A stretch of DNA of 64,000 bases from Phaeosaccion multiseriatum (lineage: Eukaryota > Ochrophyta, other classes): the NCBI GenBank assembly GCA_965112735.1, contig OZ218960.1, positions 186,001 to 250,000 on the forward strand. The letters run 5' to 3'. A model generated the notes under the pieces. It had not been told where the DNA came from and did no database searches. It saw nothing but the letters and a program-made list of their open reading frames with translations. The position numbers and the translations under genes were made by a program. Positions 44,101 through 55,361 of this stretch are shown one piece after another (the stretch's first letter is position 1; every line of letters starts with the position of its first letter).

Positions 44101-46226
44101 TGGACCGACCGAGATGGCTTGGGGTATTGAGTCAGGCCCCCTGAAGAGCCGTTGCCGCCTGTGGCGCCGCTGTGCCCGACGTTGAGATTCGGTAGGAGCA
44201 GGCGGTAGCTGAAGGGGGGGGTGGGGGGGTGGAGGGTTTCTTTGTGTTAGACTGCGAGCGTGACGAGGAGTAGAGAGCGGGAGGAGGTGGTTGTTATGTT
44301 GGGCTTGATGGCTGGATTGGCGGGAACAGGAGGCTCCTGCCGCCCGTACCCACCGACAGACGCACCACGCAAACGCACGCACACTCCTCCACACACACGG
44401 GATGGCAGTAGGCACACACGCACGCACACACGCACGCACACACGCACGCGCCCACGCACCTGTGGCACTGCAGCCTGACCACCGCCGTCTGACTCGACCT
44501 CTCCGCCTCGAGGGCCTCAGCGATGTTGGCGACGTCGTCAAGTGCCTTCCTGCACTTGATGCACAGAACGCTGCTCCCCACCACGTCCTCCTCGTCCATA
44601 GAGCCTCGTCCAGACAGGGCGGAGTCGTCGTCGTTCCCACCTCCTGTATCACCAACTGCTGCTCCTCCTCCTCCTCCTCCGGATGCTGTATCACCAACTG
44701 CTCCTCCTCCTCCTGCTGGTCCTGCCGCTGCTTCCCCGTCCCCTTCGGCGGCGTCTGAGGACAGTATGCCTTTGCGCTTGGAGTGGCTGCTTCGTCGACT
44801 GCCCCCTGTACCACCAACACCCCCACCCCTTCTGCTGCCCTCGACGCCACCATCCTCCCTCCCCGCCTCATCGTAATCACCGGTTCCCCTCCCGTTACTC
44901 TTGTACTCGCCTCTTCTCCTCCTCTTTCTGCTGCCGCGACTCCCTCGGAGACGCCCCCCTCGCTCTCCCTCCTCTTCACTGCTGCCGTGTCCTCCCCCTC
45001 CTCCCCCTCCTCTGCTCCCTTCTTCGTCACTGAAGTGGTCTTCATCCTCCTCCTCTTCGGAGTCGACTCCCTCTTCCTTCACTTGTGACTTGAGGGCTTC
45101 AATCTCGGAGGCTCGTGTCGTCTCCACGTCCATGAGATCGGCGATGAGGCCTTGCCTGAAGCGTCGCAAACAGAGGGGGGACAGCGCAACAGGGACGAGA
45201 GAGTGAGAAGGTGAAGTGCCACTGTAGGAAGGAAGGAACGAAACAGCAGTGAGGATGCCCCATACCCCATACCTCGTACCCCATACCCCCCATGCCTATG
45301 CCCATATGCTTACAAACGTGTACAGAGGTACACATAGGCCTATGTGTGTATAAATGACCTCTGCGTAGGCCTATAAATGCCCGCCTGCCTATGCCCCTCC
45401 TCACCTTCTGCTGAGCTCGAGCTTGAGTCTGTTTGCCTCCGTCACCGCCGCGGCCTCTCCCTTCCTCGCTTTGCTCAATTGGGCCTCCAAATTGATGCAT
45501 CGCTCCTTCAGCGCTCTGCAATGATTGTCATCATCATAAGGCATTGGGGGATGGGAAGGCAGCGGATGGCGGCGAGGCGATGAGGCGGAGGGGGGGCGAG
45601 GAGCGAGGAGAGTACGTTCGTAAGTCAGCAATCCCTCCCCTCCCCAACCCAACACAACACAACCCAACCCAACCCAACCCACCTGAGTGCCGTGAGCTCT
45701 GCCTGTGCCTTGACCAGATCCGCTGCTTGCATCTTGTTCTTAGCACGGAGGTCCGTCAGCTCCAAGTGGTCGTTGTCCCCCTGGAAAGGATGGCAGTGGA
45801 TGGGAAGGGATGGAAAGGGATGAGTATTTCTTGCGGCGGACCCCACCGGCAGGCACTTCGTTCTTCTTTCCTACCCAACCACCCCCCCCACCCCCCCGCC
45901 ACCCCACACACACACACACACACACCCATTGACATACTCCACACGGACCTGCATGCCCTTGAATATTCCGTTGAGTGTCTTGAGTGTGTCGCCCATCCTG
46001 TCCACATGTTGACGCGCCTCGCCCTCCTGCCGGGCCTTGTGCAAGTCGCGCTGCACGTACTCCTGTTTGGGGGGGTAGGGTGGGTGGGTGGTGGGGTGGG
46101 GCCCATCATTGAGTGGGTGTGTGCGGAGAAAAAAGGGATGGCAGTGGAAGCTTTCCCTCGCTGCTGGCAAGGCAATGCAAGGGCTGGGATGGCAGTTAAA
46201 GGCAAGGCAAGCACGCACGCACGCAT

Positions 46227-46277
<51 letters not shown>

Positions 46278-49200
46278 CACACACACGCACCGCATGGACG
46301 TCCTCCACCCTCCTGTCGCAGTCCCTCCGCATGGCGAGGAGTCGAGCCTCGATCTCCTCCTGGCTGGCGGCCTGCCTCCTGGCGCTCTCCATCAAGCTCT
46401 CCACGCACTTATCAACGGCCCACAGCCTGAGGGGTCAAGAGTGAATGAAGGGAGGGGGAGGGGAGGCGGGTAGAATCTTTCAGCTTCCTGCCAAAGGCTG
46501 CCAAAGGCTCGTTTCTTTCATCGGCGCATCTCCTTAGTAATCTGTCCCCCTCCCTCCCTCCCTCCTTCCCTCCCTCCTCGCCTCCCCATACGCCTCCAAC
46601 TGCCTTTTTCCCTCCCTCACTCACCCGTCGCTATAGAGCCTGTGGAGCCTGTCGAAGAGCCCCGCGTATCTCACTCTTATATCTCTCAGCAGCTGTCCGT
46701 GCTGCAGACATGTAACTGTCACTTGATCGCAGAGGTCGGCAGCGGTGAGGTCTACCCACTTCTGCTCGTAGGTGCAGCGGGCCAACATCTCCTTGCTGAG
46801 GGAGGGAGGCAGGCAGTGGATGAAGGAGGAGGAGGAGGAGGAGGAGGAGGAGGAGGACGAGGAGGAGGACGAGGAGGAGGAGGAGGAGGAGGAGGAGGAG
46901 GAGGAGGAGGAGGAGGAGGACGAGGAGGAGGAGGAGGAGGAGGAGGAGGAGGAGGAGGAGGAGGAGGAGGAGGAGGAGGAGGAGGAGGAGGAGGAGGAGG
47001 AGGAGGAGGAGGAGGAGGAGGAGGAGGAGGAGGAGGAGGAGGAGGAGGAGGAGGAGGAGGAGGAGGAGGAGGAGGAGGAGGAGGAGGAGGAGGAGGAGGA
47101 GGAGGAGGAGGAGGAGGAGGAGGAGGAGGAGGAGGAGGAGGAGGAGGAGGAGGAGGAGGAGGAGGAGGAGGAGGAGGAGGAGGAGGAGGAGGAGGAGGAG
47201 GAGGAGGAGGAGGAGGAGGAGGAGGAGGAGGAGGAGGAGGAGGAGGAGGAGGAGGAGGAGGAGGAGGAGGAGGAGGAGGAGGAGGAGGAGGAGGAGGAGG
47301 AGGAGGAGGAGGAGGAGGAGGAGGAGGAGGAGGAGGAGGAGGAGGAGGAGGAGGAGGAGGAGGCGGAGGAGGCGGAGGAGGAGGAAGGTTAGTCGGGGTG
47401 GCTGTTTTGGTGCGTACATGCGTGTCTTTGTGTGTCTGTTTGTGGGTGCATGTGCCTGTATACGTGTGTGTACGTGTGTACGTATGTACGTGTGGATGTG
47501 CGCATGTGTGGGCCGTGTCAAATACAGCCGAGGGGCCCTCCCTTACCTCTTGTTCCACAGCGCAGGCGTGATTCCGATGCTCTCCCCTAGCCACCGCCCG
47601 TCCACAGCCTGAGCAAGCTCGTTAGGCAGGTCATCCTCATCGTCATTCAGCTGCTGCTGTCTATCCGGCACGGCACCCGAGGCACGGAAGGAGGAGGAGA
47701 AGGAAGAGAAGGAGCCGGCACCCCCCCCTCCCCCACCCCCTGTACCCCCTCTTCTGCCCTCTGCGAGTCGCATGGCCATCGACATGTGGCGTCTCTGCCT
47801 GAGCCCCCTCGCGATGGTGTGTTGCACTCCTTTATAATCCTCCTGCATCTCCTCTTCCAACGCCGACATTTCGTCCTCCTCCCCCCCTCCTCGGGCGAGT
47901 CCCCTGCCATCCCCCACAGCCATGGCCGTTAGGAACACCCTGACTATCTTGTCCACGTCTGACCTGCTCACCGGCAGCTCCCTCACCCCCCTGCTGCGCG
48001 ATACGTACTGCCACATACCGCCTTGCCCGCGCAGTGCCATTGTCATGGCCTGAGGCCGAACCCCTCCTTCTCCGCCTGCTCGTCCTGCCCCTCCTCCTTC
48101 TCCTCCTGCCCCTGCTCCTCCTCGCTCCCCTTGCGTCTTACTCCGGGGCCCCCTCTCTTTCGCGAAGCCTATGCCCCCTGTGGTAGCCGAGAAGCCACCC
48201 TTGCCACCGGCTCCGCCTCCTGTTCCTCCTCCTCCTCCCCTGCGGCCCCCACCCTGGGTCGTGGTTTGTGGGCGGGTGGTGGTGGCCAGGCCTCTCATTG
48301 TGCGTGCCCCTCCCATGATTCCGCCCCCCCTTCCATTCGCACCGTCCAACGTTGGACCACTCCGACTCGTGAGAAGCATGCCTCGGCCGTCCTTGCCGCT
48401 GCTGCTGCTGCTGCTGCTGTTGCCGCTGCCGGCCAGTGGCGTGATGACAGGCAGCTCAGCATGGTGGTCCTCCGGTCCTCCGCCTCCAAAGTCGTCGCCA
48501 ACGCGCCCCCCTCCTCCTTCCTCCTCGGCCATCAGATTCGCGAGCTCCCTCTGGGCCTGTGCTCGGTCCACCTCGTCCTGATCCCTCCCTTCCATGTCCG
48601 TCTCGGCGTCAGGAGCCCGTCCATTGCTGAGGAAGGCATCAAGCGCACGACTGCGACTCGCCGCTGACACTGCCGGAGGAGGGGGGTGTAGAGTATAGTC
48701 GTATGGATCATAGCGAGCTGGTACAGCATGATAATATGGAAAAATGAGTAAATATGCGGGGGGGGGGAAGAGGTTGATTGATCTCCATTTCATTCCCCTC
48801 CGATGTTCACTCACCTGCCCGGGTCATTCCTGCCGTCCTGTCCATCTCCTGCTGCTCAAAGTGAGCCATGCTGAACAGCTCGGGCGGAGGCCCGCTCGGC
48901 TGCCAAAGCGCATCTGTGTCCGTCCGCTCCAGTAGCTCCGGCCCCGAAATGTCCCCGTGCCCATGTGTCATATCAAGCATATGATCCATCTTAATGGCTG
49001 AAGGCCCCACAGCCGCAATCGATGACATGGCGCCTCCTTTGCCGGCGCTGGTATGGGCCTTTGTCTGTGCCCCTGTCCTTGCCCTACCCCCTTCTCCTTG
49101 AGCCTCGTTCTCGGGGAGCGCATCATCGAGACTGGCCCACTGCCGATCGTTGGTGGAAGAGCCTTCCTTCCTCAGATCATCCACGCTGCCCCGGCTGCTC

Positions 49201-49394
49201 CTCTTCGCTCTGCCGTCCTGGCTGCGCACTGACTGCACCGTGATAGGCCGAACGTTGCTCACTCCAAGCACGATTGGGCTGGCCTGATCCTGTCCAAGCC
49301 CTCCTCCTCCGGAACTGCTTCCGTCCCGTAGGCGCAAGGAGGGCGAGGAGCCAAGGGACACGGTGGAGTACTGCTGCGCCCCTACCCCAGGCAT
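34192..49394 (-). CDS. Giant 24-exon gene of unknown function (about 2736 residues)
   Basis: Exons: 49394-48815, 48717-47547, 46795-46625, 46426-46291, 46062-45949, 45780-45683, 45515-45405, 45155-44460, 44208-44019, 43665-43498, 42978-41860, 41640-41191, 40699-40097, 39911-39556, 39368-39082, 38875-38756, 38146-38010, 37600-37151, 36743-36414, 36202-36124, 35928-35795, 35533-35180, 35063-34917, 34401-34192. All 23 junctions keep phase, so I read one gene. Exons 3-8 are helical and coiled-coil-like, with VTVTCLQHGQLLRDIRVRY faintly recalling the axonemal dynein light-chain domain. Exon 8 has CIKC and Gly/Asp-rich inserts. Exon 12 (PQFLAITRTLSPRITTAEAV) looks EF-hand-derived but lacks a loop. 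Exon 14 has an IQ-like TLVQRTWRRRLAV. No catalytic motif is seen. A cytoskeletal or flagellar scaffold is a guess. Confidence 0.72.
34857..34913. repeat. 6-bp (ACTGAC)n tract
   Basis: About nine copies of GACACT directly beside the donor of exon 23 of the giant gene. Further left, 34450-34650 is TGTATG-rich. Confidence 0.85.
35694..35790. repeat. (CA)n microsatellite
   Basis: Nearly pure CA dinucleotides just inside the donor of exon 21 of the giant gene. Confidence 0.92.
36744..37015. repeat. GGATGGCAGTGGATGG minisatellite
   Basis: About ten tandem copies of a 22-27 bp unit built on GGATGGCAGTGGATGG plus GGAGGGGA spacers. On the sense strand of the giant gene it supplies the CCATCCACTGCCATCCAG acceptor of exon 19. 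Confidence 0.9.
37656..37915. repeat. GGA-rich compound repeat
   Basis: Two (GGA)n blocks, each with an AACAGGGGGGGTAGGTGGTGG-like linker, so the block itself is duplicated. It lies in the intron 37601-38009 of the giant gene. Confidence 0.85.
38153..38620. repeat. 35-bp purine-only minisatellite
   Basis: About eight copies of a 35-bp unit (AGGAGAGGAGAGGAGGGGAA plus GGGAGGGAAGAGAAG), then GAGAA and GAGGA repeats. Pure purine over several hundred bases, in the intron 38147-38755 of the giant gene. Confidence 0.9.
40715..41042. repeat. (GGA)n tract of about 330 bp
   Basis: Essentially uninterrupted GGA. On the sense strand of the giant gene it is a (TCC)n polypyrimidine tract that runs almost to the acceptor of exon 13 at 40700. 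The polyGlu, polyPro and polyLeu open frames are artefacts. Confidence 0.95.
42979..43440. repeat. 35-40 bp minisatellite
   Basis: About ten imperfect copies built on GGCATAGATGGATATACTGG and TATGGATGGTAGAC, in the intron between exons 10 and 11 of the giant gene. Confidence 0.88.
43740..43880. repeat. CTCTCCATCTCTGTCTGC tandem repeat
   Basis: About seven copies of an 18-bp unit (CATCTCTGTCTGCCTCTC) in the intron 43666-44018 of the giant gene. Confidence 0.88.
46822..47385. repeat. (GGA)n tract of about 560 bp
   Basis: The longest simple repeat in the window, almost pure GGA with a few GGC and GAC variants at the ends. It lies in the intron 46796-47546 of the giant gene; the sense strand is (TCC)n close to the acceptor of exon 3. 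Confidence 0.95.
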
Positions 49395-49671
49395 GGTTCC
49401 GTCCCCTCCTCTACTCTGCCATAAGCTCTGTAGGGGGGGCCTGCGAGGAGAGATCGATTATCAGAGATCACAATTTTTGTAACGCCGTATGGGGAACGGG
49501 GTTAATAACTGAAATTTTTCTACACGACGCTCTCTCTCACTGAGGCCGCGATCGATAAATAATAGTACATCGATCGATCGATAAACAGTACACGATAATT
49601 GTAGAGGGTGAGGAGGGGAACGGAAAGAAGGGCTTACAGATCGCTTTTTGAAGCGCGGTGGACTTTCCCTC
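49395..49671. promoter_or_regulatory. Bidirectional promoter (giant gene / UBE2Z-like) with ATCGAT cluster
   Basis: 277 bp between divergent starts, AT-richer than its surroundings. It carries ATCGAT words at about 49453, 49551 and a triple run ATCGATCGATCGAT at 49569-49582, each followed by AA or TA. Repeat-free otherwise. Confidence 0.5.
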
Positions 49672-50598
49672 ATGCAAAAGCAGGCTTTCCCACCTCCGCC
49701 CCCGCTGAAGGACGTGAACGCTCCAAAAAATGAAGCTGCGGAAAAGGGAGAAGCAACACCAGCAGCGGCAGCCCCACCCGCTCCCACGGAAGGTGGCGGG
49801 GAGAAGGAAAGCAGGGCGGCCCCTTATGTGTGGGACCCCCTGTCGAAGAAGGGGAAGGGATGCCCGAGCAGAGAGTGTCTAAAGCGGACGAAGAAGGATC
49901 TGAGAGACCTGCTGCGATCGCCTCTGCCTGGTGTGTTTGTGGCGCCAGATGAGGAAAATGTCACCGTGGTAAGTGGGGGACGGACGAAGCAGAGAGATCA
50001 GGGCGCGATGCGGGACAGTGGTGGGTCTGTAATGTGACATTTCTTGGTGTGTCTGGGCAGAGCACCGTAGCGCCCCGCGAACGGAGATGTGACGCCCCCG
50101 TCCCGTCCCATCGTCCCCTCCCCCTTCCTTGCATGGTCGAAGGTGCACGCGCTCATCACGGGGCCGTTCGACACACCGTACGCGGGAGGTGAGGGAAGAC
50201 CATTCGCGCCATTGTGGCAAGACGCCATACCTGTCTGACCTGACCCCACCGATGCCTCCCTTGCTCCCCTCCTGCTGCCTCCCGTTCGCACGTCCTCCCC
50301 TCCCCTTTCATCCTCTTCCCTGGCCTACAGGGTTCTTCTACTTCATCCTGCGCTGCCCCGACTCCTACCCATACAGCCCTCCCAAGGTTAAGCTCATGAC
50401 CACGGGCGGAGGGCGGGTAAGATTCAATGTGAGTGGGTATGCGAGGGGGGGTGGGAGGCATTTGCGTTGCTTGCGTCGCTCACACAGGAGGGTAGGGTGT
50501 AGGGAGAAGGGGAGACAGAAGGTGCTGTTTGTTGCGTATGTGTGCGTGTGAGCAAGGCGTGTCTTGTCTGGCTCCCTTTTCTCTTGCTGCTCCCTCTT

Positions 50599-50635
<37 letters not shown>

Positions 50636-51455
50636 ACAAGCTTCTATCACCACCCCTCCCCACCTCCCTATTCGTCCCCACTGACGTCTTGTCTGTACGA
50701 ATGTGGCATGTGCACGCATGTCTCGCACTTGCCCATGGCCCAACCGTGTCTGCTGTTGGGGTGTGTCCACACGGCAGCCCAACTTGTACCAGAACGGAAA
50801 GGTCTGCCTATCAAGTGAGTGCAGAATGGAGAGTATTGCATGGCATTGGATTGAATTGGGTTGGATTTGGAGTGTATTGCATGGCATTGGATTGAATTGG
50901 GTTGGATTTGGATTCGCTGTGCCGGTGCTTCCACTCTTCCTGTTGATCTTCACATCCAGAACGCAAGGAGTTGAAAGTTTGCGATTGACTTTCGTTTCCC
51001 CGTTGCTGATTTTCCATTGCTCTACCATCTCGCCTGCAAAATTCAAGTCTCATTTCATTCCTTCCCCTCTTGCCCCTCTCCCCCTTTCCCTCTCTATCCC
51101 CCCCTTCTCCCCCCCTGTCTCTCGTACTCTTTCTCTCCCTGCTCCTCCATCTCCTTCTTTTGCTTTCTCTCTGGCTCTCTCTCTCGCTCTCTATATCCCC
51201 CTCTTCATATCCCTCGCCCTCCCTCCCTCCCTCCCTCCCTCCCTCCCTCCCTCCCTCCCTTGTGCTCGTGCCTCAGTCCTGGGTACCTGGCACGGCCCTG
51301 GGTGGACGCCTGTGCACTCCCTGTCGAGCGTGCTCCTGTCCATCCAATCGCTCATGAACGATAAGCCCTACCACAACGAGCCCGGATTCGAAGTGGCATG
51401 GTGAGAAGAGCGATTCGAGGGAAGAGAGAGGGAGAGAAGAGAGGAGGGGAAGGGG

Positions 51456-51498
<43 letters not shown>

Positions 51499-52338
51499 CG
51501 GTTAGAGACCCCTCTCTCACCCTCCTCACCTCCCCCTCAGGAACCCCGACGACGTGAGCAACTACTCCGCCTGCATCACGCACGAGACGCTCCGGGTGGC
51601 CGTGTGTGAGATGGTGGGCCCCTCCACGTCAATGCACAAGTCCCTCCCTCTGCCCTTCCAGCAGCTCACAAAGGTATCTATTCCTCGTACCATAGAGGGA
51701 AGGAGCAGGAGCACACAGGGGAGGCACTGCGGATGGCAGCAGATGGCGTGTGTCATGTGTATATGTGGAGTGACTTGTTCAGATGAGACAGGAAGGAAGA
51801 AGATGCCTCCTTGCTCCCCTCCAGAAGAAGGGGGGGCGGGAGGACCGCCCAGCAGGAAAAAATGGAATCCGTTCATTCACTTCCCCTCTTCCCCCTCCTC
51901 CTCCTCTGCTGCCTCCCTCCATGTCCCGACACACACACACACACACACACACAGGACCTGTTTGTCTCCTTCGTGGACCACTACACTCTCATATGTCAAC
52001 AGAACTGCCAGAGGGATGGAGCCAAGTTCGCAGACCCGTTTAACAACAACTTGGGCTCCTTCCAATACGCTAAAGTCCTCAGACAGATAAGAGAGATTGA
52101 GCAAGGTATCCTGGTGGGGGATGATACAACAGTAGCAGTTGGTGATTCAGCAGCAGTCGTTGGCGATACAGCAGCCGCAGTAGTTGATGAGACAACACCA
52201 CCAGTTGATGATTCAGCAGCAGTCGTTGGCGATACAGCAGCCGCAGTAGCTGATGAGAGAACAGCAGCAGCGACAGCACCATCAACAGGAGGGGCAGGGG
52301 CAGGAGAAGCAACGGAGTCTGTCCAGAAAGCGAAGTGA
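49672..52338 (+). CDS. UBE2Z-like ubiquitin-conjugating enzyme E2
   Basis: Predicted E2 of the UBE2Z (USE1) class, which in animals is charged by UBA6. Seven exons: 49672-49968, 50143-50188, 50331-50428, 50778-50814, 51277-51400, 51541-51673, 51955-52338; in phase, 372 residues. Matching family landmarks: [52 protein letters not shown] with catalytic Cys near residue 157, [20 protein letters not shown], and [15 protein letters not shown]. The Cys codon sits at the end of the tiny fourth exon; the phase-1 junction A|TC rebuilds Ile. The N-terminal 60 residues are Pro/Ala-rich and disordered. The last 70 residues are Ala/Val/Asp/Thr-rich, built from copies of the dispersed CAGTTGGTGAT(A/T)CAGCAG element. 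The ATG at 49672 is the first in frame. Confident call. Confidence 0.93.
51204..51260. repeat. (CTCC)n tract
   Basis: About 14 CCCT units lie close to the acceptor of exon 5 in the UBE2Z-like gene, as an extended polypyrimidine tract on the sense strand. Confidence 0.9.
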
Positions 52339-53029
52339 TCGAACCGTGTGTGTGTATGTGCGTGTGCGCACACGAGGGTGTGGTCTGAGTGACGATAGAC
52401 CATATCCACACACCACACACCACACACACCTCCCATCACTCGTGAGTGAGCTCAGCGGCGGTATTGCGGCAGTGCCGGGGGGGCGGGGTGAGAAGGTGGG
52501 AGAGGAGAGGGGGGCAGGGGCAGGAGAGGAGAGGGAGAGGCCAACCGCGGGCAGCGGTCACAGGCTGGCAGCAAATGCAAAGGAGTGATCGAGGCCCACT
52601 CTCACTGGTGGGAAGGAAGGAACTCCGTGACGTGGGGCTTGGATACAGTCAGAGCGGCTTTGGAGGGGGAGGGGCAGGGGGGGGCGGTTTATTACGTCCG
52701 CCCCTTTGCCTCGGCAGGACAGGGGCTCCCAGGCCAGCGCGAGGGGCACCAGTTTTCTGCCGCCCGTCTCGTGTGGGATGGAATGATTCCTTTTTGTGTG
52801 GAGGGCGGAGAGCAGGGCCTCCTGACCTTGTCTACTTGTATATATTGTATTGAAAAGTGTTTGGGCCCTTTTCGTGCTGAGGAGGCAGCTCCTTTTGAGC
52901 CATCTTCACGCCGCAGCACCAGGAGCCCAGACGGGAGCAAGGAGGAAACCACACTGCATGTGTCATTACGTGTGTCACACCCGCCGGGATCATCATGGTC
53001 GTCATCATCAGCAGTGTCATGGTAGCAGC

Positions 53030-53053
53030 ATCAGCAGCGGCAGCACCAGCAAC

Positions 53054-53089
<36 letters not shown>

Positions 53090-53125
53090 TGGTGATACAG
53101 CAGCAGCAGCAGCAGCAGCAGCAGT
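53030..53125. repeat. CAG tract with an embedded dispersed element
   Basis: (CAG)n interrupted once by TTGGTGATA at 53086-53103, giving a perfect CAGTTGGTGATACAGCAG. No gene covers it on either strand. Confidence 0.88.
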
Positions 53126-53397
53126 GCCGCAAGAGACGGAGAGATGAGAACAAAGCAAAGCCCCAAAGTTTAAACCGGAGGGGAGGGCGGAGGGTGGCTG
53201 TGGCTGGCTTCTTTTCGTGACTGGCGGAGAGCGAGGGTCGCGAGGCCCTAACCCCTCTCTCTCTCTCTCTGTGCGTGTGTATATATATTTTTGTGTGTCT
53301 CTCTCTGGTGTGGTGAGGGACCATCAGAGAGTCTCGTCCAAGGCAAGAAGGGGCTGGTTTTGAGCTGCTGAGGATGGTTGTTGATGGTTAGGCAAGG

Positions 53398-53615
53398 AAG
53401 GGATGGTTGTTGATGGTTTGGGGATGGTTGTTGATGGTTTAGGGATGGTTGCTGATGGTTTGGGATGGTTGGGGATGGTTGTTGATGGTTTAGGGATGGT
53501 TGTTGATGGTTTGGGGATGGTCGTTGATGGTTTGGGGATGGTTGTTGATGGTTTGGGGATGGTTGTTGACGGTTTGGGGATGGTCGTTGACGGTTTGGGG
53601 ATGGTCGTTGATGGT
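53398..53615. repeat. 21-bp minisatellite
   Basis: About ten copies of GGATGGTTGTTGATGGTTTGG with small variants (TAGGG, GACGG). Confidence 0.92.
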
Positions 53616-53861
53616 TGCTGCTTGGGCTCACGGCTGCCGACTGGGCATGCACACGCCAGGGAGGCAGCATCTTTGTTTTCTGCAGGCCTTCTTTTCCTGT
53701 AGGGCTGGGCTTGTTTGAGCATTGCGGTGCAGGGGGGGCACCAATAACAGACAAGGGCAGGGCCATCTTCCGAGGGGAAGGGACAGGGACTGATAGAAAG
53801 GGGATACGCGTGTTGAGGGAAGGGACAAGTGTGTTGAGAATTGAGGCTGCGCTTGGAGAGA

Positions 53862-53896
<35 letters not shown>

Positions 53897-53939
53897 GTAG
53901 CAGTTGGTGATACGAGCACAGCGCACAAGGAGGAAGGGG

Positions 53940-54236
53940 GTTAGCGTGGAACGCAAGATCCGACGCTTTTTGGCTGCCCACCGCCGCTGTCGCTCAGGCA
54001 GAGGAGAGGAAGATGACGCTGACAAGAAGCAGAAGGAGTGGGCGGTGCTGGAGGAGGGCATGATGGCGGCGAGTGAGACCAAGAGGCGCGGGCGGAAGGC
54101 GCTGGGAGACCTACGTGTGCGTGGAGGGCGTGTTAGAGGCTTCTGTTGGGACTTGAGCTCGCTAGTTCCTCCTTGGCCCTTTTTGAATATTTGCGTCCGC
54201 CTGAAGGCCGTCGCGGCGGTGAAGCTTGGAGGTTGA
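53940..54236 (+). pseudogene. Possible exon or gene remnant, paralogue of 57780-57950
   Basis: The frame contains SVERKIRRFLAAHRRC, KQKEWAVLEEGMMAA and ETKRRGRKAL. The same protein pattern occurs on the - strand near 57780-57950, with matching spacing and many synonymous differences. That points to a once or still coded basic domain, perhaps DNA-binding. No start, partner exon or complete domain can be assigned here. A degenerate dispersed element lies at 53901-53918. Confidence 0.45.
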
Positions 54237-55099
54237 TTCGTCCGAGGGGATGATGTCAATGAAAGTGAGGGCTTGCACAGCCAGGCCTTTCCGTTCCACT
54301 GGATGGGTACTCCTTCGTCAATGGACAAATACATGCGTCGCACATGCGTGTAACATTATATACAAACTGTCTTCCCCATGGGGCAGCACCATTGCTGACT
54401 CGAGACAGGAGCTGCCCGTTCTCTTTGCTACGGCCTTATAGGGTATAGAGGCACAGCCTCTGTCGTATACGCGCATATCCCCCCCCAGCGCCGAGGCACC
54501 AGTAGCTGCAGCAGTAACATGGGCATCAATTGCCCCACATACAGCCCTACCCTCCCTTCCGTTTCTCCATCACTTCCCCCCCTCTCTCCCTCACTCCAAC
54601 AAATTGAGGTGAAGGGCGCCACCTCCCCTCCCAATGGTGGCTGTGGGCATGGAAGAACGGGCGGCCCACGAGTTATATCAAGTCCATAAATACATTCCCC
54701 ACCCCACCCCACCCCACCTCCGGAGCCGTGTATAGCAGGTGGCTGCAGAGCCTTTTGCCCTCGTGGTCCTCCCCCCTCAGAGCTGGCAACTTATCGTAAG
54801 GCCGGGCCCTCGACATCAACTCACTCACATCCCCAATCCCCATGCGGCGTGATAATCGACACATCATGGGGCGGGACGGATGCCAAGAGGTACATGAGTG
54901 GTCTCCTCTGTAACTGACGCTGACTTGACTGTCCGCTGGCCCCGCTCTCTCACCCCGCTGGACACAGGCCCTTTCTTTCACCATTGCCCGAATTGCCCGA
55001 AATGGGTGTGCGGCCGACGAGGCAGACAGACGCGTGTAGCGTAGCGGCCAAACGAAAAGGAAGTAGCGCACCGCCGAGGCCTCTGGAGAACAGTCTCCG

Positions 55100-55140
<41 letters not shown>

Positions 55141-55289
55141 CGCAGACACGCACTGACACAGACATACACAAAAACATCCAGGCACCCAAATGTTTCGAGT
55201 CCGGCCCTGAGACCCGCCCCCATGATGCAGCCGGCTGCACTCATCGCCATCCTCTGCTCTGCTTCTCTGCGCCAGCGCTCCTGTATTGT

Positions 55290-55326
<37 letters not shown>

Positions 55327-55361
55327 CACCGCCTCCCCCCTCCACTAAACCCAACTATACT

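Larger units (their letters stand above)
52339..55361. other. Intergenic between convergent UBE2Z-like and AP-2 sigma genes
   Basis: 3 kb with a CAG tract (53030-53125), a 21-bp minisatellite (53398-53615) and a coding remnant (53940-54236). From 54430 to 55360 I see only CA and CT microsatellites and short unsupported frames. Confidence 0.6.

Noticed and set aside
46642-47594. Long polyGly, polyGlu, polyPro and polyLeu open frames
   Set aside because: All frames are open across (GGA)n; the tract lies in an intron of the giant gene whose flanking exons join in phase.
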